A DNA stretch of 59,905 nucleotides from contig JAKIUJ010000002.1 in assembly GCA_021647625.1 (NCBI GenBank), positions 1-59,905 of the forward strand. Direction: 5' to 3'. Positions 26,501 to 34,344 of the stretch are shown piece after piece. Position 1 is the first letter of the stretch. Each line of letters starts with the position of its first letter. Made by a program: the position numbers and the translations under genes. The DNA comes from Desulfobacula sp. GTDB taxonomy: Bacteria; Desulfobacterota; Desulfobacteria; Desulfobacterales; Desulfobacteraceae. The notes beneath the pieces are model-generated. The model saw only the letters and a list, made by a program, of their open reading frames with translations, made no database searches and was not told the DNA's origin.

Positions 26501-28056
26501 AAGAAGACTCTTTTCCCGAACCCTTTACCGATCTTGACAATAATGGGAAACCCTATAAAGCCAATGGCACCATAGACACAGCAGAATGGAGTCTGAGCGA
26601 TGCTGCCCAGGATGTAAATAATAATAATACTTATGATAAATATAATCTGGATAAAAACGAATATGGACGGGGAATTTTTATTGTGGATATTGATAATCCT
26701 GCAACTGTCACCAATGACAGCTCAGGAAACCAGATCCTGCCATTTTCAGCAACCTATGGTGCAGCAACAACATCAGATACCAATGGTGCAGTTCAAACAC
26801 TGTCTTCCATGAAATTTTGTTTTCCTGCCTCGCCGGCTGTTGTTACAACTTCCATGGCCTATCTTTACAAACTCAGTGGTGTAATTACCGAAGGCCGAAA
26901 ATCAAATGTTCTTTCAACCATTTATGCAACTGATATTTATTCAAATGTATATCGGATCGGCTATACTTTTACCGTTGACCCTGATAATCTGGACACAGAT
27001 ACGTACACAGTTAAAACAAACAAGTGGACAATAACTAAAATTTTTTCCGGAAATCCGGGCAGCCTGAGTGACAGCAGCGAATTTGACAAAGGCGCAGACA
27101 CAAGTGACCAGGGAAGAAAAACATTTTATCCGCCGGCAGTATCCTGGGGTGGCTCCTTCACTTATTTTGATTCCGGCAATTACAGGTTTGATGATACTAT
27201 TTTCCCTGGAACAGATCAAATTGCCACTATATTTTTTGGTACAGGAGACAGGGAGCATCCCACATACACCATGATTAAAAATCGTATGTATGCTGTATAT
27301 GATGATTCCCAGGTGACAGGAATTCTGGACCCGGATGGCCTTAAAACTAATATTACCGTCACAAGTGTTCCCTATACCGAGGATAATTTGTTAAATTTAA
27401 GCTGTGATGAACTGGGCAAGGGAACAACCCTTACCGGAGTTACAAAAGAGGACCTGGAAGAAATTTTAACTGATAATCCAACATATAACAGCTTTACCAG
27501 TCTTGAAAACGGCGCCGCATATGAAGATGACGGCAAAGGCTGGTATATTGTTTTAGAAGATCAGGGAGATGCAACCGAATGCGCCCACTGCTCTTACAGC
27601 GGTACTGTTTCAAACACAAGCACATCAGACAGGGACAACCATGATGGTGAAAAAATCCTAAGCCGCATCAGCCTTTATTCAGGGGTGCTGTATTTTACAT
27701 CTTACCAGCCATCTGTATCTGATCCCTGCAATCCCCAGGGTAACGGTTTATCATACTCTCTTAATTATCATGACGGATCTGCGGCTTATAACTTAAACAC
27801 TGTTAATGACAGTACCGAACCTGTATACGATGTTACTGACAGATACCATAAAAAAGTAAAAATATTTGGTATTCCCTCCAGTTATTCCATTGTTATTAGA
27901 AAAGGTACGGCTGGAGCCATGTCAATGATGGGCGGGGATATTATCGGCCCTGACCCTGATAACCCTGATGATCCTGATAACCCTTTTAAAATAAACAGCC
28001 CGGAATACGGTCTGGATCTCTACTATTGGAAAGAAGGCAGTACACTGGATCATTAG
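23536..28056 (+). CDS. pilY1: PilY1-type pilus tip adhesin
   Basis: This exported protein has 1506 residues and an N-terminal signal peptide. A von Willebrand A-like part starts at the MIDAS motif DNSGSM (about residue 50) and resumes near 440-660 (TPLGEALQDVFEKGYW; EF-hand-like DWDGDGWTSD near 542). A stretch at about 310-400 with YDYVAIYDGSG looks like a CUB-type insertion. The C-terminal PilY1 beta-propeller begins near 830, with VVGANDGMLHVFDD around 850 and ERRGGSKYWALNI, and a candidate calcium loop DVNNNNTYD near 1025. The tail has DPDNPDDPDNP repeats. PilY1 sits at the pilus tip and promotes extension, adhesion and surface sensing. Its gene ends the minor-pilin set. Confidence 0.92.
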   Translation: MVNRKSNKYNTIFAFSILIILLVGSMSLLFAKDTDIYDVSIKQNAYILLDNSGSMDFGVYEQSIDYGAMFDYLFTLNDAGSQADYIYDTINNSNYFYQNHKERKKIFLWKGRIGVTTATVDGKTVAFTGDAADPNYLWFSADLVDTNTLIDSDGNLIYDGSGTQRLTTDADGYVLLDGNRLPLSRDILLHNVQTMYNGSQVDAGFGGLLNAPGYYFSGYEGVSAGSLNVAESGDQDIYFFVTGNWVNMQAMYNLHYKDNPVPQGASIGDPAWKYEVYPITQAAWLELAHTVKYPASGQYANNLPENQTMKTITHPGAKKMQVHFSAFDVERDNRTSQWRYDYVAIYDGSGTLVAKYDGDNPPTGGDGWSATVNDETVMIALKSDGSVVGNGYTIDKIRVTYESGSGGYLMQNRLDVAKDAILYVVDTFQGKMNWGYASFKYLGTSGDGATIKSALNPNLTDDQNRAAIRTHVQNETPQYGTPLGEALQDVFEKGYWTKRNALDNLNCRKNYIISVTDGFPSSDTDWNRISDPGSDPKLPFLDWDGDGWTSDPYQYSSPPANYYDDVGNWIYTHSWQSDTKASVSDPANSYENVITHHIAFGADHPLLKDAAGESGGEYIVTFNKEQLVAAFYSLALQMTEAVSFTSPVVSIDAANKIQNGDDLYMGLFLPQDNQTWMGNIKKFVLGDGSTNRPNVWMLYDGNNNEAINSDGEFLDNTAAFWGDDTDTNDSDSYGSSDVREDGVGEVLKERMDFDFSNTNYWDRPIYTYSTTLDSIIKVKYDTITATDLNVADDAARDKVINYLYGYTYDADAVTHAPSAVRDWVLGSIVHSRPVVVDYYDPIDTLLKRYIVVGANDGMLHVFDDTDPTDVNYGKEIFAFVPEDMLTKLSNISQNPMVDAVDGSITLYRSNKAPKYLIFGERRGGSKYWALNITDKNPLNWTVQWQYSNSEILQTWSDPITAKIPVSVNASTGERGFKDVLVFTGGYDTEEDSFPEPFTDLDNNGKPYKANGTIDTAEWSLSDAAQDVNNNNTYDKYNLDKNEYGRGIFIVDIDNPATVTNDSSGNQILPFSATYGAATTSDTNGAVQTLSSMKFCFPASPAVVTTSMAYLYKLSGVITEGRKSNVLSTIYATDIYSNVYRIGYTFTVDPDNLDTDTYTVKTNKWTITKIFSGNPGSLSDSSEFDKGADTSDQGRKTFYPPAVSWGGSFTYFDSGNYRFDDTIFPGTDQIATIFFGTGDREHPTYTMIKNRMYAVYDDSQVTGILDPDGLKTNITVTSVPYTEDNLLNLSCDELGKGTTLTGVTKEDLEEILTDNPTYNSFTSLENGAAYEDDGKGWYIVLEDQGDATECAHCSYSGTVSNTSTSDRDNHDGEKILSRISLYSGVLYFTSYQPSVSDPCNPQGNGLSYSLNYHDGSAAYNLNTVNDSTEPVYDVTDRYHKKVKIFGIPSSYSIVIRKGTAGAMSMMGGDIIGPDPDNPDDPDNPFKINSPEYGLDLYYWKEGSTLDH

Positions 28057-28085
28057 ATATTGTTTCTAAATGAAAGGATTTGACC

Positions 28086-28433
28086 ATGAGAAAAACAAAA
28101 TCATACATTTTGCATATAATCACAGGGATTGCACTTCTGGCAATCATTCTCCCTTCGGGTGTGACTGCTAAAATATTTATTGAGACTTCTTTAATTGCAG
28201 GGCAGGTGATTTCTATCAGTGAAAAAAATATAATACAACTGGATAACGGATCTGTTTATCTGCCGGCGCATGAAAATATTAAGTTAAACATTGTTCCAGG
28301 ACAGATAGTTACGATAAGATACTATATCCTTGATCAGGAAGAAAAAAGATATATAGAAGTTGCACCCGGGAAAAACAGTCTCAAAATAACAGCTATGCCG
28401 GAAGATACAACCCGGCCCAAGTCAAAATTGTAA
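28086..28433 (+). CDS. Small exported protein downstream of pilY1
   Basis: This 115-residue protein has an N-terminal signal or anchor (ILHIITGIALLAIILPSGVTAK, probable cut after VTA). The mature part is one small beta-domain, with AGQVISISEKNIIQLDNGSVYLP and GQIVTIRYYI, and a basic C-terminus. The ATG at 28086 has AAAGGA 7 nt upstream, 30 bp after pilY1. I do not recognise the family; the beta pattern resembles a small OB or SH3-like fold. Position makes it the last gene of the pilus operon and so a candidate accessory of PilY1 or the tip complex. Confidence 0.7.
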   Translation: MRKTKSYILHIITGIALLAIILPSGVTAKIFIETSLIAGQVISISEKNIIQLDNGSVYLPAHENIKLNIVPGQIVTIRYYILDQEEKRYIEVAPGKNSLKITAMPEDTTRPKSKL

Positions 28434-28440
28434 GAGCCCA

Positions 28441-28580
28441 CTCAAAAATAATTTTACATTTTGAGAGACGTTTCATCCCGCCCGGTTGCGTTGTGGAAAC
28501 TAATACATATCATGATATGCCTTAAGTTTCCACGCCATACCGGCCAGGCGATTCAACTCACAAAATTGGTAATTAATTTA
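28441..28580. repeat. Imperfect inverted-repeat element with a 14-bp palindrome
   Basis: The arms near 28443-28470 and 28551-28580 are imperfect complements. Inside them GTGGAAACT (28493-28501) pairs with AGTTTCCAC (28525-28533), flanking the perfect palindrome CATATCATGATATG (28506-28519). The stretch is non-coding and lies between the convergent pilus operon and the regulator gene. It could act as a transcription stop or belong to a dispersed intergenic repeat family. Confidence 0.55.
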
Positions 28581-28752
28581 ATTCCCGTTCCTAAGGAACG
28601 TACATTAAATAACTTACCCATAATTATTGCTTTTTTTGCCGTCTTCTGCGTTTCTCGTTGGGCACATAGCCCGTTATGCTTCCTCCTCGCGCCTTGAATA
28701 CGACAAAAACTTCTGCTGATTATGGGCAACTTATTTAATTCCCGTTCCTAAG
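28577..28752. repeat. Intergenic element bounded by 19-bp direct repeats with internal inverted repeat
   Basis: The 19-mer TTTAATTCCCGTTCCTAAG occurs at 28577-28595 and exactly again at 28734-28752, abutting the regulator stop codon. Inside, TTAAATAACTTACCCATAAT (from 28605) is the inverse complement of 28719-28738 with two mismatches. CGTTCC-TAA-GGAACG is a further small hairpin. The form is like a small non-autonomous element or structured RNA repeat; no transposase is present. Confidence 0.6.
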
Positions 28753-30147
28753 CTATTCAGGATAATCGGTTTTATCCAGGCGGTAGCGCATGGATCGCAG
28801 GCTTAATTTTAAATAATCAGCTGCCTTGCTCTTGTTACCACTGGCAATTTCCATGGCTTTCTTTAAATAGGACTGCTCAATAGTGGATAAAATTTCATCC
28901 AGGTCAACGCCCTGCTCCACTTCAGCCAGATCAAACCTTCTATCTTTAATACCTTCCACCCAGCGGCGTTTCATATGCATGGAAATGGTAAGGCTTTCCG
29001 GCAAAATAATATTAGTGGATGATAATGCAACACTTCGTTCTATAAGATTTTCCAATTCTCTGACATTGCCCGGAAAACTGTATTTATTTAAAAAATCAAT
29101 GGCATATGAAGAAAGTTTGACAATATCTTTATTCATTATTGCAGAATACTTTTCAGCAAAATGTTTGGATAAAAGTTTTACATCCCCTTTTCTGTCTCGC
29201 AGTGGTGGCACCTTAATAGGGATGACATTGAGCCTGAAAAAAAGATCTTCCCTGAAATTTCCTTCAATAACTTCCTGTTCAAGCTTTTTGTTGGTTGCAG
29301 AAATAATTCTAACATCCACGTCGACTTCTCGTGTGCCTCCAACGCGTTTGACCGTAGTTTCCTGGACTGCCCGCAACAACTTCACTTGAAGCGCAGGAGA
29401 AAGTTCTCCAATCTCATCTAAGAAAATAGTCCCGGTATTGGCTGCTTCAAACAATCCTTTTTTATCTGCTACAGCACCGGTAAATGATCCTTTCACATGA
29501 CCAAAGAATTCGCTTTCAATTAAGGTATCCGGAATTCCACCGCAATTGACCACGACAAATGGTTTGTTAGCCCGATCCGAATTTTCATGGATGGCGCGGG
29601 CAATCAACTCTTTTCCTGTTCCGCTTTCCCCGGAAATCAAAACATTTGTCTTTGTCGGTGCAATCTGTTCGATTCTGGTATAAATAGCCTTCATGCCCGG
29701 ACTCTTACCGATAATACGGTTAAAGTGTATATTCTCACGAAGTTCCGATGAAGTGCTTTTCCTCTCCTGCTCTAAAGTCTTTAGTTCAAGTGCCTTTGCA
29801 ATGGTTTGTTTTAACTCATCATTATCAAATGGTTTGGGAACAAAATCATAGGCACCCTCATTCATTGCTTCAACTGCTATTTCCGTTGTCGAATACGCGG
29901 ATATCATAATCCCAATTGTTTGAGAATTTTTCCTTTTTGCCTCTTTTAAAACTTCAAGGCCGGTGATATCACCGAGACGAATATCCGTCAGTATAAGATC
30001 GTAATTATTTTTTTGTATCATCTTGAGTGCCTGTTTCCCATTTTTGGCATCAAAAACGGAATATCCTTCTTTAGACAACAAGACCTCAAGAAATTCACGC
30101 ATGCTTTGCTCATCGTCAACTACAAGTACTTTGTGTGGTGCACCCAT
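28753..30147 (-). CDS. Sigma-54-dependent response regulator, NtrC family (PilR-like)
   Basis: This protein has 464 residues in three domains. The receiver (1-120) has DDE near the start, phospho-acceptor Asp in DLILTDIRLGD and the switch Lys in FVPKPFD. The AAA+ domain (about 145-375) has Walker A GESGTGKE, the sigma-54 contact loop GSFTGA (GAFTGA form) and Walker B IFLDEIGE. The C-terminal Fis-type helix-turn-helix is KSKAADYLKLSLRSMRYRL. The SMRYRL ending resembles PilR. No partner kinase gene is adjacent. Lying opposite the pilus operon, it is a good candidate activator of the -24/-12 sites in this window; that link is inference. Confidence 0.9.
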   Translation of the reverse strand: MGAPHKVLVVDDEQSMREFLEVLLSKEGYSVFDAKNGKQALKMIQKNNYDLILTDIRLGDITGLEVLKEAKRKNSQTIGIMISAYSTTEIAVEAMNEGAYDFVPKPFDNDELKQTIAKALELKTLEQERKSTSSELRENIHFNRIIGKSPGMKAIYTRIEQIAPTKTNVLISGESGTGKELIARAIHENSDRANKPFVVVNCGGIPDTLIESEFFGHVKGSFTGAVADKKGLFEAANTGTIFLDEIGELSPALQVKLLRAVQETTVKRVGGTREVDVDVRIISATNKKLEQEVIEGNFREDLFFRLNVIPIKVPPLRDRKGDVKLLSKHFAEKYSAIMNKDIVKLSSYAIDFLNKYSFPGNVRELENLIERSVALSSTNIILPESLTISMHMKRRWVEGIKDRRFDLAEVEQGVDLDEILSTIEQSYLKKAMEIASGNKSKAADYLKLSLRSMRYRLDKTDYPE

Positions 30148-30180
30148 GATTATGATCTCTTTATATTTTTAATATGTATG

Positions 30181-31458
30181 TTACCTTCTTTGATAAACCA
30201 CTTGCCCGTTGACAAAAGTTACATCAGCGCAACCTTTAACCGACATCCCGGAAAAAGGTGTATTGCGACTTTTTGATTTAAATGTATCAGAATCAATTTT
30301 ATATAAATACTCAGGATTGATGATCGTAAGATCTGCAATATTACCAGGTATGATATCATTATTCAAACCAATTATCTTTGCAGGCTTCTTTGACATTTTA
30401 ACAATTAGTTCTTCCATGGATAAAAATCCGTCATGGACTAATCTCAAAGACAGGGGTAACGATGTTTCAAGACCCAAGATACCAAAGGTCGCACGATCGA
30501 ACTCAACATCTTTTTCTAAAACACTGTGGGGTGCATGATCGGAAGCAATCAAATCAATGGTATCGTCGCAAAGGCCTTTGATTATTGCCTGGCGGTCATT
30601 TTCGCTTCGTAAGGGTGGGTTCATTTTAAAATTGGTATCATAATCTTTTACGTCTTCATCGGTCAGGGTAAAATAATGGGGTGCTGTTTCACAGGTTATA
30701 TTTGCACCTCTTTCTTTTGCCTGTCGAATGGCTTCAACAGATTCTCTGGTACTGATATGACAAAAATGAACATGCGCACCTGTCAGTTCGGAAAGAGCTA
30801 TATCTCTAACCACCATAATGGTTTCTGCTGCATTGGGAATACCTTTAATTCCCCAAAATGTGGCAAAGGGACCTTCATTCATGGCTCCGCCATCCACCAG
30901 TGTATGATCTTCTGCATGAACAAAAACCGGCATATCAAGCCCATTGCAATACTCCAGGGCATGGCGCATCATATTTGTGTTTTCAACAGGAAGACCATCA
31001 TCTGTTACCGCAACAATACCCGCTTTTTTCATGTCATAGATTTCTGCCAGTGCCTGCCCTTTTGACCCCTGGGTAATGGCACCTGCTGGAAATACCTTTG
31101 AAAATCCAAGTTTTTCAGCCTGGTTGATGATAAATCCTGTAACCTGACTATTGTCATTGACAGGTAAAGTATTCGGCATGGAACAAACCGCAGTAAACCC
31201 ACCGGCTGCTGCCGCCTTAAGACCTGTTTCAAGAGTTTCTTTATATTCATGTCCGGGTTCTCTTAGATGGACATGAATATCAATTAAACCGGGAACAACG
31301 ATCATGCCTTTTGCATCAATGACATTCACATTCGTATCAGTTAAATTTTCATCAGGATTAACAACAGCTTTTATGTACTCATCCTCGATAATGATGTCCC
31401 TGGGGCCGTCAATATTTCCCGGATCAAGAACCCGCGCCCCTTTAATCCGAATCTGCAT
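30181..31458 (-). CDS. pyrC: Dihydroorotase
   Basis: This amidohydrolase of 425 residues is the long, PyrC type I form. DIHVHLREPGHEYKE carries the metal-binding HxH, VHAED and HFCHIST the further His ligands, and IASDHAPHS the catalytic Asp. It converts carbamoyl-aspartate to dihydroorotate, the third step of UMP synthesis. The start overlaps the end of pyrB by 17 nt, so both enzymes are made together. The first and last pyrimidine genes are not in this window. Confidence 0.95.
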   Translation of the reverse strand: MQIRIKGARVLDPGNIDGPRDIIIEDEYIKAVVNPDENLTDTNVNVIDAKGMIVVPGLIDIHVHLREPGHEYKETLETGLKAAAAGGFTAVCSMPNTLPVNDNSQVTGFIINQAEKLGFSKVFPAGAITQGSKGQALAEIYDMKKAGIVAVTDDGLPVENTNMMRHALEYCNGLDMPVFVHAEDHTLVDGGAMNEGPFATFWGIKGIPNAAETIMVVRDIALSELTGAHVHFCHISTRESVEAIRQAKERGANITCETAPHYFTLTDEDVKDYDTNFKMNPPLRSENDRQAIIKGLCDDTIDLIASDHAPHSVLEKDVEFDRATFGILGLETSLPLSLRLVHDGFLSMEELIVKMSKKPAKIIGLNNDIIPGNIADLTIINPEYLYKIDSDTFKSKSRNTPFSGMSVKGCADVTFVNGQVVYQRR

Positions 31459-32380
31459 GTCGGCTGCCTCCTGCTACGAGATAAAATAAGGCCATTCTCA
31501 GTGCCACGCCATTGGTGACCTGCTCCAAAATAATTGACCCTTCGGAATCTGCAATATCACTTGAAATCTCAACGCCGCGATTCATAGGCCCCGGGTGCAT
31601 GATAATGGCATCTTTTTTTGCCAAACCCAGTCTTGCTCTATTTAATCCATAGAGTGCTGCATACTCTCTTTCTGTTGGAAAAAGGATATTGCCCTGGCGC
31701 TCTTTTTGTATACGAAGCATCATGATCACATCAGCGCCTTCAACACAGGTTTCCATATCTGGAGCGATGGTACATCCTAAATTTTCAATTCCCATGGGAA
31801 TCATGGTTTCCGGTGCGCATATGGTGACCTTGGCACCCATTTTTGAAAATCCGGTAATATCTGAGCGAGCAACCCTTGAATGTGCAATATCACCAATAAT
31901 AGAAATATTCAGGCCGTCAATTTTCCCCTTATTCTCCCTGACACTCATAATATCCAAAAGCGCCTGGGACGGATGGGCATGAATGCCGTCACCTGCATTG
32001 ATGACAGAACATTTCACGCGTTTTGCAATAAGGTGTGGTGCACCGGATGATGGGTGCCGCAATACAATCACATCCGGCTTCATTGCTTCAAGATTTTTTG
32101 CCGTATCGATCAGGGTTTCACCTTTCACGATACTGGATGAACTCTTTGAGATGGAAATACTGTCCGCACTCAGTCTTTTGGCAGCCGTATCAAATGATAA
32201 TTTTGTCCGAGTGGAGGGTTCATGGAAAAAAAGAACAATTGTTTTCCCCCGCAGGGTAGGCACTTTTTTCACAGGCCTTTGTGATATTTCTTTCATCCCT
32301 TGAGCCGTATCAAGTATCAGTGATATTTCTTGGGAGTCAAGAGAATTAATATCCAGAATATCTTTTTTTTCAAAACGCAT
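31442..32380 (-). CDS. pyrB: Aspartate carbamoyltransferase catalytic subunit
   Basis: This enzyme has 312 residues, the usual catalytic-chain length. FFHEPSTRTKLSFDTA is the carbamoyl-phosphate site (STRT). SSSSIVKGETLIDT provides the Ser and Lys that reach over from the adjacent subunit, HPSQALLDI carries the HPxQ motif, and HPGPMNRGVEI the aspartate site. It condenses carbamoyl phosphate and aspartate, the committed step of pyrimidine synthesis. No PyrI regulatory gene is seen. A hairpin with a T run lies just upstream of the gene (32404-32483). Confidence 0.95.
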   Translation of the reverse strand: MRFEKKDILDINSLDSQEISLILDTAQGMKEISQRPVKKVPTLRGKTIVLFFHEPSTRTKLSFDTAAKRLSADSISISKSSSSIVKGETLIDTAKNLEAMKPDVIVLRHPSSGAPHLIAKRVKCSVINAGDGIHAHPSQALLDIMSVRENKGKIDGLNISIIGDIAHSRVARSDITGFSKMGAKVTICAPETMIPMGIENLGCTIAPDMETCVEGADVIMMLRIQKERQGNILFPTEREYAALYGLNRARLGLAKKDAIIMHPGPMNRGVEISSDIADSEGSIILEQVTNGVALRMALFYLVAGGSRHADSD

Positions 32381-32403
32381 AATTACATCCTTAGGGTCGG
32401 CTC

Positions 32404-32483
32404 AAAAAATAGTTCACATTCTGTTTGCAAAATGTCCAGTCCCTTTGGGGCTTTCGCAGACAGATTATGTGAAATTATTTTTT
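32404..32483 (-). repeat. Long hairpin between lepB and pyrB, possible terminator or attenuator
   Basis: The arms 32404-32428 and 32456-32483 are near-complementary (AAAAAATAGTTCACAT... against its inverse). Between them a small GTCCC-TTT-GGGGCT hairpin forms. On the minus strand the structure ends in a T run about 25 bp before the pyrB ATG. It may end the lepB transcript or regulate pyrBC; it also resembles the other structured repeats in this window. Confidence 0.6.
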
Positions 32484-32492
32484 AACGATCCC

Positions 32493-33113
32493 TTACATTA
32501 AAAGATTCCCTAATCTATTCCATCTGACACCTTTATTTTTTTCCCAGGACCAGTAAATAATAAACGCCTCTCCCCGCACTGCTGTTAAATCGACAAAGCC
32601 CCAGAATCTGCTGTCATGACTATTGTCTCTGTTATCACCCATGACAAAAATCTTGTTTTCCGGAATAGTAATTTTGCGATGATTATCCCTTGTTGTAAAT
32701 TTGCCAGGAATAATCTGGCGATCTTTATGTATGGCATATGGCTCATCTTTTACAAGTTTACCATTGATAAAAAGCTGTTTATTCACAATTTCCAGGGTAT
32801 CCCCGGCCGTTGCCACCACCCGTTTAATGAAATCCTTACTGGGATCTTCAGGATATTTAAAAACAACTATATCTCCTTTTTCAGGATTCTTTACCGGAAT
32901 GATGGTTTTTCCATTTGTGAAAGGAATTTTAACGCCATAGATAAATTTATTAACAAGAATCTGATCGCCGATCTGCAGGGTCTCCAGCATGGACCCGGAT
33001 GGAATTTTAAACGCCTGAACAATGAAGGTCCGAATGAACATAGCAATTATAATGGCAATAATTATTGCCTCGGTATTTTCCCGCAAAGCGCTTCTGGTTT
33101 TCTGTACTGTCAT
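32493..33113 (-). CDS. lepB: Signal peptidase I
   Basis: This 206-residue membrane protease has one N-terminal transmembrane segment (AIIIAIIIAMFIRTFIVQAF), the catalytic Ser in IPSGSMLETL (near residue 40), the catalytic Lys in FIKRVVA (near 98) and the box GDNRDNSHDSRFWG. It removes signal peptides of Sec and Tat substrates, of which several are encoded nearby. The ribosome site AAAGGATATAAA precedes ATG 33113. It is somewhat shorter than E. coli LepB and has one membrane anchor instead of two, as is usual outside enterics. Confidence 0.95.
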   Translation of the reverse strand: MTVQKTRSALRENTEAIIIAIIIAMFIRTFIVQAFKIPSGSMLETLQIGDQILVNKFIYGVKIPFTNGKTIIPVKNPEKGDIVVFKYPEDPSKDFIKRVVATAGDTLEIVNKQLFINGKLVKDEPYAIHKDRQIIPGKFTTRDNHRKITIPENKIFVMGDNRDNSHDSRFWGFVDLTAVRGEAFIIYWSWEKNKGVRWNRLGNLLM

Positions 33114-33151
33114 TTTATATCCTTTGAGAGTGATATCTTTAACAATGGTGC

Positions 33152-34315
33152 TTAATAGAATGTATGTTGCGGTTGTCCGATAAAAAACTCCCCACTCAGT
33201 ATGGACTTTTTCAAAATATCGGCAATCTTGCGGGCCTTCACCATACTGGACAATGGGACTGTGGGTATTTTTTTGCCTTTGAGCATGATGGAGCCGCTTT
33301 TTAATTCAGAATAGCTGACTTGGCCGTAAGATTTTGAAACAGCTTCAGGATAATCGTATCCGTAATCAACAATCTGTGTAAATATCTGATCATCAGAAAC
33401 TGCTGTATATTTTAAAATCTCTTCGTTTAATATGGGGATTGGAATACCAAATCCTATAGAAAGAGAAACACCATACCCGCGAATACTTTGCCCCACCAAC
33501 CACTCCGATGACATCTCTTTTAGATCACCTATCACAGAAAGTGTTCCGGATGGAACCAGAGGCACCCCGTTCAATCCTCTTTCTACATCTTTTTTATGCT
33601 GCGTTCCAGTCCAGGTGACATATCCTTGAGCGCCACCTAAAAAAATCCGGGTTCCCACACCTATTGTTTTTAAGTATGGGTCATTTAGCAAGGGACTTAA
33701 TTCACCGGCACTGCAATAATTTGCATTGCCCATATCCGGCTTTAAGGTTCCCATATATGTATATTTTATTTTATCCGCCCGATTGACTGCACAGTTATAA
33801 TTTTGATACGCATTTCTCGGATTGCAGAGCATGGCATTGGGCAGATCTTTCAGGGTTACCAATTTTTCAATCTGTCTATTTGGATAACAGTCCGTACCAT
33901 AGCTTTCAGCTTTTATATGAACCTGTTTGCCGGCAACAAAATCTTGAATCACATGTCCGCCACCATAATTAAATTCACCGGGATGACGTTTGTTTAACGG
34001 ATCATCTTCACAAATCTGAGTTGCACCCAGATAACAATCAACTGCTGCAACACCTGAGTAAGCTGCAACATTATTGAACCAGGTTTTTGTTGTCCGCACC
34101 AGTGGTTTGGATTGGCCGATATTGATAAATGCACCGGATGAGCACATAGGTGCGAATGTACCTGTGGTAACGACATCAATGCTTTTTGCGGCCTCAACCA
34201 CGCCTTTTTTTTGGGCTATATCGATGATCTCTTCCGCAGTTACAACAACAGCTTCACCATCTGCAATCTTTTTATTAATTTGCTCAATCGTCTTTGTCAC
34301 TTTAAAATCACTCAT
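33152..34315 (-). CDS. Homocysteine biosynthesis protein (DUF39 / HcyBio family)
   Basis: This 387-residue protein is of the DUF39 family, recognised from the start KTIEQINKKIADGEAVVVTAEE, TTGTFAPMCSSGAFINIGQ, the Cys-bearing VDCYLGATQ and SYGTDCYP, and PNAYQNYNCAVN-type stretches. In methanogens and Desulfovibrio, members work with a small ferredoxin to convert aspartate semialdehyde and sulfide to homocysteine, replacing the classical transsulfuration or sulfhydrylation enzymes. Conserved Cys residues are visible (C58, C89, C141 region). The usual ferredoxin partner gene is not adjacent. It is encoded 38 bp upstream of lepB. Confidence 0.85.
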   Translation of the reverse strand: MSDFKVTKTIEQINKKIADGEAVVVTAEEIIDIAQKKGVVEAAKSIDVVTTGTFAPMCSSGAFINIGQSKPLVRTTKTWFNNVAAYSGVAAVDCYLGATQICEDDPLNKRHPGEFNYGGGHVIQDFVAGKQVHIKAESYGTDCYPNRQIEKLVTLKDLPNAMLCNPRNAYQNYNCAVNRADKIKYTYMGTLKPDMGNANYCSAGELSPLLNDPYLKTIGVGTRIFLGGAQGYVTWTGTQHKKDVERGLNGVPLVPSGTLSVIGDLKEMSSEWLVGQSIRGYGVSLSIGFGIPIPILNEEILKYTAVSDDQIFTQIVDYGYDYPEAVSKSYGQVSYSELKSGSIMLKGKKIPTVPLSSMVKARKIADILKKSILSGEFFIGQPQHTFY

Positions 34316-34344
34316 TCCACACCTTTTTGGCTTAAACGTTGGGT

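Noticed and set aside
28577-28752. CRISPR-like repeat pair
   Set aside because: Only two copies of the 19-mer, 138 bp apart, with structured DNA between them; no array and no cas gene.
28441-28752. Insertion sequence
   Set aside because: Inverted and direct repeats exist but there is no room for, and no trace of, a transposase.
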